A stretch of 64,000 nt of DNA, taken from the NCBI RefSeq assembly GCF_003391135.1, contig NZ_CP031455.1, positions 8,459,501 to 8,523,500 of the forward strand, read 5' to 3'. Both the position numbers and the translations under genes were made by a program. The stretch comes from Streptoverticillium olivoreticuli subsp. olivoreticuli (GTDB lineage Bacteria; Actinomycetota; Actinomycetes; Streptomycetales; Streptomycetaceae). Below the pieces are notes generated by a model, which saw only the letters and a program-made list of their open reading frames with translations, ran no database searches and had not been told where the DNA came from. Of this stretch, positions 7,620 to 15,844 are shown piece by piece (positions within the stretch are counted from its first letter, which is position 1; each line of letters opens with the position of its first letter).

Positions 7620-9341
7620 ATGACCGCGAGGAACGGGACCGAACAGCGCGGGGCGGGGCGCGCGCAGTGGCTCGACACGGAGCACCCGCGCTACAAGTGG
7701 GTGGCGCTGTCCAACACCACGCTGGGCACGCTGATCGCGACGATCAACGCGTCCATCGTGCTGATCTCACTGCCCGCGATCTTCAACGGCATCCGGCTCG
7801 ACCCTCTGCAACCGGGGAACGTCAGCTATCTGCTGTGGATGCTGATGGGCTACATGCTCATCACGGCCGTGCTGGTGGTGTCGCTCGGGCGGATGGGCGA
7901 CATCTGGGGGCGCGTGCGGATCTACAACGCCGGATTCCTGGTCTTCACCGTGACCTCGGTGATCCTCTCGGTCGATCCGCTGCGAGGCGGGGGCGGGGCA
8001 CTGTGGCTGATCGGCTGGCGCGTGGTCCAGGCGGTCGGCGGCGCCATGCTGATGGCCAACTCCGCGGCCATCATCACCGACGCGTTCCCGGCCCACCGGC
8101 GCGGCATGGCGCTGGGGGTCAACATGGTGGCCGGCATCGCCGGCTCCTTCATCGGCCTGGTGCTCGGCGGCCTGCTGGCCGAGTGGGACTGGCGCAGCGT
8201 CTTCTGGGTGAACGTGCCGATCGGCCTGCTCGGGACCGTCTGGGCCTACCGCTCCCTGCACGAGACCGGAGTACGGCGGCCCGCCCGCGTCGACTGGTGG
8301 GGCAACATCACCTTCGGGTTCGGCCTCACCGCGCTGCTGGCGGGCATCACCTACGGCATCCAGCCCTACGCTGGCCACACCATGGGCTGGACGAACCCCT
8401 GGGTGCTGGCCGGGCTGATCGGCGGGGCCCTGCTGCTGATCGCCTTCTGCCTGGTCGAAGCCCGCGTCGCCGAGCCCATGTTCGCGCTCAGGCTCTTCCG
8501 CGACGCGGCCTTCGCGGGCGGCAACGCCGCGGCGCTCCTCGGCTCGATCGCCCGCGGCGGCCTCCAGTTCATGCTGATCATCTGGCTCCAGGGGATCTGG
8601 CTGCCCCTGCACGGCTACGACTACGCCGCCACCCCGCTGTGGTCGGGCATCTACCTGATACCGCTGACCGTGGGCTTCCTCGCCGCCGCCCCCCTGGCCG
8701 GACACCTCTCCGACCGCTTCGGGGCCCGGCCGTTCGCGGCCGCGGGCTTCGTCGTCATGGCCATGTCCTTCGCCGGGCTGCTCTTCCTGCCGACCGACTT
8801 CTCCTACTGGGCGTTCGCCCTGCTGGTCTTCCTCAACGGGCTCGGCGGCGGGCTGTTCGCCGCGCCGAACACCTCGGTCATCATGTCGAGCGTGCCCGCC
8901 GACGCCCGGGGCGCCGCCTCCGGGATGCGCGCCACCTTCCAGAACGCCGGCATGGTGCTCTCCATCGGCGTCTTCTTCACCCTGATGGTGGCCGGGCTGG
9001 CCGGCTCGCTCCCGGGCGCACTCGGCTCCGGCCTCACCGCGCAGGGCGTGCCGCCCGCCTCCGCCCACTCCATCGCCTCTCTGCCACCCGTCGGCACGCT
9101 CTTCGCCGCGTTCCTCGGCTACAACCCGATCCGCCAACTGCTGGGCCCGCACGTCCTCGCGCAGCTCCCAGTCGGCCACCAAGCAACCCTCACCGGGCGG
9201 CAGTTCTTCCCCCATCTGATCTCGGGCCCCTTCCACGACGGCCTCGTCGTGGTGTTCTCCCTCGCCATAGTGATGTCCTTGGTGGCGGCCGCCGCGTCGC
9301 TGATCCGCGGCCGGCACACGAAGGAGGCGTCGAAGCCGTGA
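7620..9341 (+). CDS. MFS drug/proton antiporter, 14-TM (DHA2/EmrB-QacA type)
   Basis: Integral membrane exporter of 573 residues with the motifs of the 14-span DHA2 class, including NASIVLISLPAI in the first helix and GRMGDIWGRVR in the loop between helices 2 and 3. I placed the start at ATG 7620, which follows a GGGAGGCGG ribosome site, rather than at the in-frame TTG 42 bases earlier inside the presumed operator. Its stop overlaps the GTG of the following marR gene, so the pair is an operon. Substrate unknown; probably toxic small molecules sensed by the MarR protein. Confidence 0.9.
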   Translation: MTARNGTEQRGAGRAQWLDTEHPRYKWVALSNTTLGTLIATINASIVLISLPAIFNGIRLDPLQPGNVSYLLWMLMGYMLITAVLVVSLGRMGDIWGRVRIYNAGFLVFTVTSVILSVDPLRGGGGALWLIGWRVVQAVGGAMLMANSAAIITDAFPAHRRGMALGVNMVAGIAGSFIGLVLGGLLAEWDWRSVFWVNVPIGLLGTVWAYRSLHETGVRRPARVDWWGNITFGFGLTALLAGITYGIQPYAGHTMGWTNPWVLAGLIGGALLLIAFCLVEARVAEPMFALRLFRDAAFAGGNAAALLGSIARGGLQFMLIIWLQGIWLPLHGYDYAATPLWSGIYLIPLTVGFLAAAPLAGHLSDRFGARPFAAAGFVVMAMSFAGLLFLPTDFSYWAFALLVFLNGLGGGLFAAPNTSVIMSSVPADARGAASGMRATFQNAGMVLSIGVFFTLMVAGLAGSLPGALGSGLTAQGVPPASAHSIASLPPVGTLFAAFLGYNPIRQLLGPHVLAQLPVGHQATLTGRQFFPHLISGPFHDGLVVVFSLAIVMSLVAAAASLIRGRHTKEASKP

Positions 9342-9775
9342 CCTTGCCCCCGGACGCGCAAGCGGCCGAAGTCACCCGGCTGCGGCTGGTCATCGCCCGC
9401 CTGTACCGGCAGATGTCCCAGGCGTCCAGCGGTCAGGACCTCACCTTCTCCCAGCTGTCCGCCCTGGCCAGGACCGAGGAGCACGGGCCCCTGCGCCTCG
9501 GCGCGCTGGCCGCCAGGGAGTCCGTGGCCGCGCCCTCGATGACCCGCACCCTCGCGGTCCTGACGCGCAAGGGCCTGGTCGCCAAGCAGCGCGACCCCAA
9601 GGACCGGCGCTCCCACCTGGTCACCGTCACCCCCGAGGGGCGAGCGCTGCTCGCCAGGCTGCGCCGGCAGCGCTCGGAGCTGCTGGCCGGACGCATCGCG
9701 CGCCTCACCGACGAACAGCGCGAGACGCTCCGTTCGGCCGTCGGCGTGCTGGAACTCCTGCTGGACCGGCCGTGA
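9338..9775 (+). CDS. MarR-family transcriptional regulator
   Basis: Winged-helix repressor of 145 residues. The recognition region and wing (SMTRTLAVLTRKGLVAKQRDPKDRRSH, residues about 68-94) match the MarR pattern closely, including the DxRS wing turn. GTG 9338 overlaps the end of the MFS gene by four bases (GTGA). It probably controls the pair through the dyad near 7580 and releases DNA on binding a ligand. No cysteine-based redox sensor is obvious. Confidence 0.9.
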   Translation: MTLPPDAQAAEVTRLRLVIARLYRQMSQASSGQDLTFSQLSALARTEEHGPLRLGALAARESVAAPSMTRTLAVLTRKGLVAKQRDPKDRRSHLVTVTPEGRALLARLRRQRSELLAGRIARLTDEQRETLRSAVGVLELLLDRP

Positions 9776-9945
9776 ACGCGACGGGTCGACACCGGGCGGC
9801 GGACCGTCCACGGTAGCGCCGAACCCCGGTCGCTTCCGGCCGAATTGCCGCCGGGTGACCGATGGGAAGCGTGTTCTCCCTTGTGCCCGGGGGCCGCATG
9901 GTGTGTGCTGGCGCGCGCTCCCTCCCTTCGGCACCGAGGTGGACC

Positions 9946-12426
9946 ATGGCTGAGCTCTCCCGTCGGCGGCTGCTCGGATCAGCACTGGGAATCGGCGGAC
10001 TCACCGCCGCGGCGTCCTTGCTGCCGCCGAACCTGCGGCGCGCGATGGCGGAACCGGTCCGGGATCCGGGTGGTCTGCGCGACATCGAGCACGTGGTGAT
10101 CCTGATGCAGGAGAACCGCTCGTTCGACCACTACTTCGGCACCATGCGCGGGGTCCGCGGGTTCGACGACCCGCACGCGGTGACCCTGCCCGGCGGCCGC
10201 CCGGTCTTCTACCAGCCGGACCCGGCCAACCCCGACGGCTACCTCCTCCCGTTCCACCTCGACACCCTGACCACGAGCTCCCAGGCCATCCCGTCCACCA
10301 GCCACGCCTGGAAGGTGCAGCACGCGGCGGTGAACGGCGGCCGGATGGACAACTGGGTCCCCGCGCACCGCAAGGCCGACGGCGAGCAGCACGGCCCGTA
10401 CACCATGGGCTACTACGAACGCGACGACATCCCCTTCCACTTCGCGCTCGCCGAGTCCTTCACGCTCTGCGACGCGTACCACTGCTCCGTCCTCGGGCCG
10501 ACCTGGCCCAACCGGCTCTACCACTGGACCGGCACGGTCGACCCGGGCGGCCGGTTCGGCGGACCCATCATCAGCAATGTGATCCCGGAGCCGTTCCGCT
10601 GGACGACCTACCCCGAGCGCCTCACCAAGGCGGGCGTCTCCTGGCACGTGTACCAGCAGGAGGACGACTACGGCTGCAATCCCCTGGAGTTCTTCAAGTC
10701 CTTCCAGGACGCCGCTCCCGGCGACCCGCTCTACGAACACGGCCTGACGATCGCCCCGGCGGACCGGTTCGCGAGCGACGCCCGCGAGGGCCGCCTGCCC
10801 ACCGTCTCCTGGATCATCCCGACCTCCCCGCAGTGCGAGCACCCCGACTACCTCCCGGCGTCCGGCGCCGACTTCCTCGCCCAGCAGCTGGACGCGGTCG
10901 CCGCGAACCCGGACGTCTGGCGCAAGACCGTCTTCATCGTCAACTACGACGAGAACGACGGGCTGTTCGACCACGTCGTACCGCCGATGCCACCCCCGGG
11001 CACCGCGGACGAGTTCGTCGGCGGCCTCCCGATCGGCGGCGGCATCCGCGTGCCGTGCTTCATCGTCTCGCCCTGGACCCAGGGCGGCTTCGTGGCGAGC
11101 GAGCCCTTCGACCACACCTCGGTCCTGCGGTTCCTGGAAGTGGTCACCGGGGTGCGCGAGCCGAACATCAGCGCCTGGAGACGCCGGGCCTTCGGCGACC
11201 TCACCTCGGCACTCGGCCTCCCGAGCCCCCGGCCCTTCCCGGAACTGCCCAGCACCAGGGACGAGTTGTGGAGAGCGGAGCACGACGTCGCCACCCTGCC
11301 GCCGGCCGAGTTCCCGGGCGCGGACCAGAGCCCGCCGCACCAGGACTCCGAGGCGGACCGCCGGCCGGCCACCGCGGCGCCGGTGGGGCCCGGCACGCAG
11401 GGCGGCACCCGCCCGTACGCCAGAAGCCGCATCGTGGAGAACGACACCACCCACAAGGGCGACTTCCCGCACGGCACCGCCGGTACGAACTTCCCCGGCA
11501 TCCAGGACTCCGCCCCGAAGACGGGCCCCCTCACCGGCACGCACGTCTACGCGGCGGGGATCGTCAGCAACACCGTCTCCGTCGTCGACCCCCGCAGCCA
11601 CGCGCTGGTCGCGAGCGTCGACGCGGGGATCAACCCCTTCGGCATCGCCCGGACCCCCGACGGCCGCAAGCTCTACATCAGCAACTCCGGGGCGGGCGAC
11701 GTCTCGGTGTTCGACACCACCAAGGGCCGCATCGTCACCGCCGTCACCGTCGGCCTGTACCCGCACGGTGTGGCGACGGCACCTGACGGCGCGTACGTCT
11801 ACGTGGCCGACACCGGCCCGGACCCCGGCCCCGACGGGTCACGGTCCCTTTCGGTGATCGACACCACGACCGACAAGGTCTGCGACACCTGGCGGACCGG
11901 CCTCGCCCCGCGCTGCGTCGCGCCGAGCCCCGACGGCAGGACCCTCTACGTCACCTGCACCGACGGCCTGTCCGTCGTCGACACCGAGGACGGCGGCACC
12001 AGACGGACCCTGGCGGGCCAGGGCCGGGCGGGCGGCGTCGCGGCGCACCCGGACGGCAGACGCGTCTACGTGGTCGACACCCGGCAGGACACCCTGTCGG
12101 TCATCGACAGCCGCAGCCTGCGGGTCAGCCTGCGGGTCAGCGTCGGCAGGAGCCCCTGGCAGGTCGCGGTCAGCCCGGACGGCGCACGCGTCTACGTCAC
12201 CTGCGCCAACGACGACACCGTCACCGTGCTCGACGCCACCGGCGAGCGGATCGCCACCGTGCGGGTGAAGCACATTCCGACCGCCGTCATCGCGGTCGGT
12301 GACACCGTCTGGGTCTCCACGAACGCCTCCAGCACCCTCGACGCGATCGACGCGAAGACCTTGAAGGTCGTCGGCAGCACCCCGCTGGGCCTGGCGACCT
12401 CACCGAGCGGGCTGGCGCTCGCCTGA
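9946..12426 (+). CDS. Tat-exported phosphoesterase (phospholipase C-like) with C-terminal YVTN beta-propeller
   Basis: Secreted protein of 826 residues. ATG 9946 follows GAGGTGG and places the twin-arginine signal (SRRRLLGSALGIGG) at the extreme N-terminus; the longer in-frame start would bury it. Residues about 43-420 form a phosphoesterase domain with the hallmark QENRSFDHYFG and a later VNYDENDGLFDHV metal-site segment. A Pro-rich linker follows. From about residue 520 come repeated YVTN-type blades (PDGRKLYISN, PDGAYVYVAD, PDGARVYVTC). The two-domain fusion is less common than a phosphoesterase alone. Substrate could be a phospholipid or another phosphodiester. Confidence 0.85.
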   Translation: MAELSRRRLLGSALGIGGLTAAASLLPPNLRRAMAEPVRDPGGLRDIEHVVILMQENRSFDHYFGTMRGVRGFDDPHAVTLPGGRPVFYQPDPANPDGYLLPFHLDTLTTSSQAIPSTSHAWKVQHAAVNGGRMDNWVPAHRKADGEQHGPYTMGYYERDDIPFHFALAESFTLCDAYHCSVLGPTWPNRLYHWTGTVDPGGRFGGPIISNVIPEPFRWTTYPERLTKAGVSWHVYQQEDDYGCNPLEFFKSFQDAAPGDPLYEHGLTIAPADRFASDAREGRLPTVSWIIPTSPQCEHPDYLPASGADFLAQQLDAVAANPDVWRKTVFIVNYDENDGLFDHVVPPMPPPGTADEFVGGLPIGGGIRVPCFIVSPWTQGGFVASEPFDHTSVLRFLEVVTGVREPNISAWRRRAFGDLTSALGLPSPRPFPELPSTRDELWRAEHDVATLPPAEFPGADQSPPHQDSEADRRPATAAPVGPGTQGGTRPYARSRIVENDTTHKGDFPHGTAGTNFPGIQDSAPKTGPLTGTHVYAAGIVSNTVSVVDPRSHALVASVDAGINPFGIARTPDGRKLYISNSGAGDVSVFDTTKGRIVTAVTVGLYPHGVATAPDGAYVYVADTGPDPGPDGSRSLSVIDTTTDKVCDTWRTGLAPRCVAPSPDGRTLYVTCTDGLSVVDTEDGGTRRTLAGQGRAGGVAAHPDGRRVYVVDTRQDTLSVIDSRSLRVSLRVSVGRSPWQVAVSPDGARVYVTCANDDTVTVLDATGERIATVRVKHIPTAVIAVGDTVWVSTNASSTLDAIDAKTLKVVGSTPLGLATSPSGLALA

Positions 12427-12506
12427 ACCGGTGCCGGGGGCCGCGTCCGCTCCCTGACGGCGGACCTTAACAACGCCGAAACCCGGCTTCCGGTAGAGAG
12501 GGGCAC

Positions 12507-13226
12507 ATGCGAGTTCTGGTGGTGGAGGACGAGGAATTCCTCCGGGAAATGATCGCCGAGGGGCTGCGTCGCGACGCCCTCGCCGTCGACGAGGCGGGCG
12601 ACGGCCTGGAGGCGCTCCGGCGGCTGAGCCTGGGCGAGTACGACGTGCTCGTGCTCGACCGGGACCTGCCCGGCCTGCACGGCGACGAGGTGTGCCGCCA
12701 CGTCGTACGTGAGCGCCTGCTCACCCGCGTCCTGATGCTCACCGCCTCCGGAACGGTCCGCGAACGCGTCGAAGGGCTCGCCCTCGGCGCCGACGACTAC
12801 CTCTCCAAGCCCTTCGCCTACGACGAGCTGCTCGCCCGGGTCCTCGCGCTCGGCCGCCGCACCCGCCCCGCCCTGCCGCCCGTACTCGAACGGGCCGGGA
12901 TCGTCGTCGACACCGCCCGGCGCAGCGCCACCCGCGCTGGCCACCGGCTGGCGCTGTCCCGCAAGGAGTTCGCCGTACTGGAAGCACTGCTGCGCGCCGA
13001 AGGCGCCGTCGTCAGCAACGACGACCTCATCGAACAGGTCTGGGAGGAGGACACCGGCTATTCCACCAACGCCGTCCGCGTCACCCTCAGCAAGCTGCGC
13101 GCCAAGCTGGGGGAACCACAGGCCGTCGAGACCGTCCCCGGCGCGGGCTACCGCATCGCCGCCGTCGAGGGCGACGGCCTCACGGTCCGCGCCCGCTTCC
13201 CTTCAGCGCGGAATCCGGGGGCGTGA
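12507..13226 (+). CDS. OmpR-family response regulator, orphan
   Basis: Two-component regulator of 239 residues: an N-terminal receiver (acidic D8/E9/D10, phospho-acceptor D51 in VLDRDLPG, T79, K101) and a C-terminal winged helix with RVTLSKLRAKLG and VPGAGYRI. ATG 12507 follows GAGAGGGGCAC. No histidine kinase gene lies beside it; the next gene is convergent 18 bases away. The partner is therefore either distant or lost. Possible targets nearby are the upstream phosphoesterase or its own promoter, but nothing in the sequence decides this. Confidence 0.93.
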   Translation: MRVLVVEDEEFLREMIAEGLRRDALAVDEAGDGLEALRRLSLGEYDVLVLDRDLPGLHGDEVCRHVVRERLLTRVLMLTASGTVRERVEGLALGADDYLSKPFAYDELLARVLALGRRTRPALPPVLERAGIVVDTARRSATRAGHRLALSRKEFAVLEALLRAEGAVVSNDDLIEQVWEEDTGYSTNAVRVTLSKLRAKLGEPQAVETVPGAGYRIAAVEGDGLTVRARFPSARNPGA

Positions 13227-13244
13227 GATCAGGGCGTACGGTTT

Positions 13245-14486
13245 TCAGAACTCGTCGTCGGTGAACGGCAGGTACTCCGTGCGCAGCGCGGCGTCGAGCG
13301 CGGCGGCGGCGCCCGCCGTGCGCTCGGTGGCGAGCCCCGCGCGCACCAGGTGGGTGGGAAGGGTGCCGCCCAGATAGCAGGCGGCCAGGTCGCATACGTC
13401 GAGGGCGAGGTCGGCGGGGCCGGTGGTCGCCTCGTACGCGCAGCGGCCCGGGGCCACGGCCAGGCGGAACCGGCCGTGGTTGGCGGCGATCCGAGTGTCG
13501 CGCACGTCGAGGACGAGGTCGGCGGGGGTCGCCCAGGAGCGGGCGGTCAGCGCGGCCCGTACGTCCGCCAGGCGCAGCCACAGCGCCGGGAACTGCCCGG
13601 TGACGCGCACCTGGTCGCGGTCCGCCGCCATCAGCAGCAGCGGGTCGTCGGTGGGGCGCCCCCAGGCCCGCACCCTGCCGGTGAGGTCGATGGAGGCGAG
13701 GTAGCTCCACAGGGCGGCGGCCACGGGCGCCGTCCCGGCCTCCAGTTCGTCGACCTGGACGAGGCCGGGCGCCCCGTCGTCGTCACCGCCGCGGGTGCGG
13801 TAGACCGCGTAGCCCGCGGGTGCGCCGTCGCCGAGCACGACGACGCGTGGCGGGCCGAGCTCGTCGTCGTCCTCGTCCTCCTCGGGCAGGACCTGCTCGC
13901 GCCACCAGCGCCGGTCGCGGGCGGGGCGCCCGGCCCGGAGGGAACGGCCCCTCTCGTGGAGAGGGGCCAGGAGGGCGGGCGCCGCGGCCGGGTCGACGAG
14001 GCGCAGCGGGCGGGGGTCGGGGGCGATGCGGAGGCCGAGCGGCCGCCGCGAGTCGATCTCGACGGTGGACAGGGCCGTCGCGGCCCCGAAGCCGTGGCGG
14101 CCGTAGATGGCGGCTTCGGAGGCCCACAGGGCGGCGAGCGGCCGCCCGGTCGCGGCGCAGTGCCGCCACAGCCGCTCCAGCAGGCCGGAGAGGACTCCGC
14201 GGCGGCGGTGGGTCGGTGCCACGGAGATGAAGGTCAGCCCGGCGCAGGGGAGTTGGCCGCCCGGCACGGACAGGTGGAGGCGGTGCGCGGCGAGCAGGCC
14301 CACGAGCCGACCCTCCTCGTAGGCGCCGAGGCGGTCGCAGCGCAGGAGGGTCCGGCGGTGGCGTTCCCGCAGCTCGTCCTCGTAGTTCTCGTGGAAGACG
14401 AGACCGGCGTGGTCGAGGGCGCGGTCGAGGTGGGCCTCGGGCACCTCCCGGAACCTGAGGGACGCCGCGGCCGGCGATGTGCTCAT
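13245..14486 (-). CDS. Eis-like GNAT N-acetyltransferase
   Basis: Protein of 413 residues with the Eis architecture: an N-terminal GNAT domain with the acetyl-CoA loop (ISVAPTHRRRGVLSGLL, about residues 86-102), a middle GNAT-like domain and a C-terminal SCP2-like region ending in a free DDEF carboxylate with terminal Phe. Eis enzymes acetylate primary amines of aminoglycosides and peptides at several positions. The ATG overlaps the aspartokinase stop by four bases, making it the last gene of the NRPS-aminotransferase-aspartokinase operon. In that context it may modify the amine-rich product, for self-protection or tailoring; this is inference. Confidence 0.85.
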   Translation of the reverse strand: MSTSPAAASLRFREVPEAHLDRALDHAGLVFHENYEDELRERHRRTLLRCDRLGAYEEGRLVGLLAAHRLHLSVPGGQLPCAGLTFISVAPTHRRRGVLSGLLERLWRHCAATGRPLAALWASEAAIYGRHGFGAATALSTVEIDSRRPLGLRIAPDPRPLRLVDPAAAPALLAPLHERGRSLRAGRPARDRRWWREQVLPEEDEDDDELGPPRVVVLGDGAPAGYAVYRTRGGDDDGAPGLVQVDELEAGTAPVAAALWSYLASIDLTGRVRAWGRPTDDPLLLMAADRDQVRVTGQFPALWLRLADVRAALTARSWATPADLVLDVRDTRIAANHGRFRLAVAPGRCAYEATTGPADLALDVCDLAACYLGGTLPTHLVRAGLATERTAGAAAALDAALRTEYLPFTDDEF

Positions 14487-15754
14487 TCGGTCGTTACCGC
14501 CTCCGTCTTGTCCAGCGTCTTGTCGAGGCCGAAGGCCCGGTGGAGCGCGCGTATCGCGTCGTGCAGGCGCGCGGTCCGGCAGACGGCGGAGATCCGTATC
14601 TCCGACGTCGACATGATCTCGATGTTCACCCCTGCCTCGGCCAGCGCCTCGCAGAAGGTCGCGGTCGCGCCGGGGTGTGCGCGCATGCCGTCGCCGATGA
14701 CGGAGACCTTGGCGACGTCGTCGTCCTGGCGCACCTCGGCGAAGCCGGTCCCGGCGCGGATCTCCCGGAGGGCGGCCACCGCGGCGGGCGCGCCGTCCCC
14801 GGGCAGCAGGAAGGTGATGTCCCTGACCCCGCCTGCCGGCTCCGGCACGTTCTGCACGGCCGTGTCGACCTCGCACCCGGCGTCGGCCACGGCCCGGAAG
14901 ACGCGCGCGACGGTGCCGGGACGGTCCGGCACGCCCGTCACGGCGACCTTCGCGCACGACACGTCGTGCGCGACGCCGGTGACCGCGCCGTGGTCCCCGT
15001 GTTCCCCGCGGTCGTCGTCCGCCGAGCCGGAGACCGTGGTGCCGGGCCCGGTGTGGCAGGAGGAGCGGACGTGCACGGTCACGCCGCACCGCCGGGCGTA
15101 CTCCACGCTGCGCAGCGCCAGGACCTTCGCACCGCTCGCGGCCATCTCCTGCATCGACTCGAAGGTGATGTGGTCGAGGCGCCGGGCCTCCGGCACGATC
15201 CTGGGGTCGGCGGTGTAGACGCCGTCGACGTCGGTGCAGATCTCGCAGACGTCGGCCTTGAGCGCGGCGGCGAGCGCGATGGCCGTGGTGTCGGATCCGC
15301 CGCGGCCGAGCGTGGTGATGTCCTCGGTCTCCGGGCTGAGTCCCTGGAATCCGGCGACCAGGACGATCGCGCCGCGGTCGAGCGCCTGCCGGACCCGCCG
15401 CGGCGTGACGTCGACGATCCGCGCCTTGCCGTACGCCGAGGTGGTGAGCACCCCGGCCTGCGGGCCCGACAGGGAGCACGCGTCGGCGCCCAGGGTGTGG
15501 ATCGCCATCGCGGCCAGCGCGTTCGCCATGCGCTCGCCCGCCGTGAGCAGCATGTCCAGTTCGCGGGGCGAGGGCAGGTCGCTGACCTGCCGGGCCAGTT
15601 CGAGCAGTCGGTCGGTGGTGTCGCCCATGGCGGAGAGGACGACCACGACGTCGTGGCCCTCCCCGCGGGTGGCGACGACGCGTTCGGCGACACGCTTGAT
15701 GCGTTCGGTGGACCGCACCGAGGAGCCGCCGTACTTCTGGACGATGAGAGCCAT
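14483..15754 (-). CDS. Aspartokinase, cluster-associated
   Basis: Phosphorylates L-aspartate, the first step towards aspartate semialdehyde. 423 residues: kinase domain starting MALIVQKYGGSSV with GRGGSDTTA, then two ACT domains in the C-terminal third (VAVTGVPDRPGTVARVF and VSVIGDGMRAHPGATATF). It sits directly after a diaminobutyrate aminotransferase gene, so it is probably a dedicated paralogue that feeds the cluster with aspartate semialdehyde; asd itself is not in the window. An Asp-kinase insensitive to Lys/Thr feedback would make sense here but cannot be read from sequence. Confidence 0.93.
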   Translation of the reverse strand: MALIVQKYGGSSVRSTERIKRVAERVVATRGEGHDVVVVLSAMGDTTDRLLELARQVSDLPSPRELDMLLTAGERMANALAAMAIHTLGADACSLSGPQAGVLTTSAYGKARIVDVTPRRVRQALDRGAIVLVAGFQGLSPETEDITTLGRGGSDTTAIALAAALKADVCEICTDVDGVYTADPRIVPEARRLDHITFESMQEMAASGAKVLALRSVEYARRCGVTVHVRSSCHTGPGTTVSGSADDDRGEHGDHGAVTGVAHDVSCAKVAVTGVPDRPGTVARVFRAVADAGCEVDTAVQNVPEPAGGVRDITFLLPGDGAPAAVAALREIRAGTGFAEVRQDDDVAKVSVIGDGMRAHPGATATFCEALAEAGVNIEIMSTSEIRISAVCRTARLHDAIRALHRAFGLDKTLDKTEAVTTE

Positions 15755-15771
15755 GAGGGTGGGCCTCCTCC

Positions 15772-15830
15772 AGCGGCCGCCCCGGCTGTGGGCGGCCGCT
15801 CGGTGTGGGGCGGCCGGTGCCGGCCGCCCC
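15772..15830 (-). terminator. Tandem GC hairpins between aminotransferase and aspartokinase genes
   Basis: Two perfect stem-loops in the 90-base gap. The first has 11-bp arms AGCGGCCGCCC/GGGCGGCCGCT at 15772-15782 and 15790-15800. The second has 11-bp arms GGGGCGGCCGG/CCGGCCGCCCC at 15807-15817 and 15820-15830. The arms share sequence, so alternative pairings are possible. No U-run follows. They may attenuate transcription into the aspartokinase gene or mark an mRNA end. Confidence 0.55.
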
Positions 15831-15844
15831 GGGGCGGACCAGGG

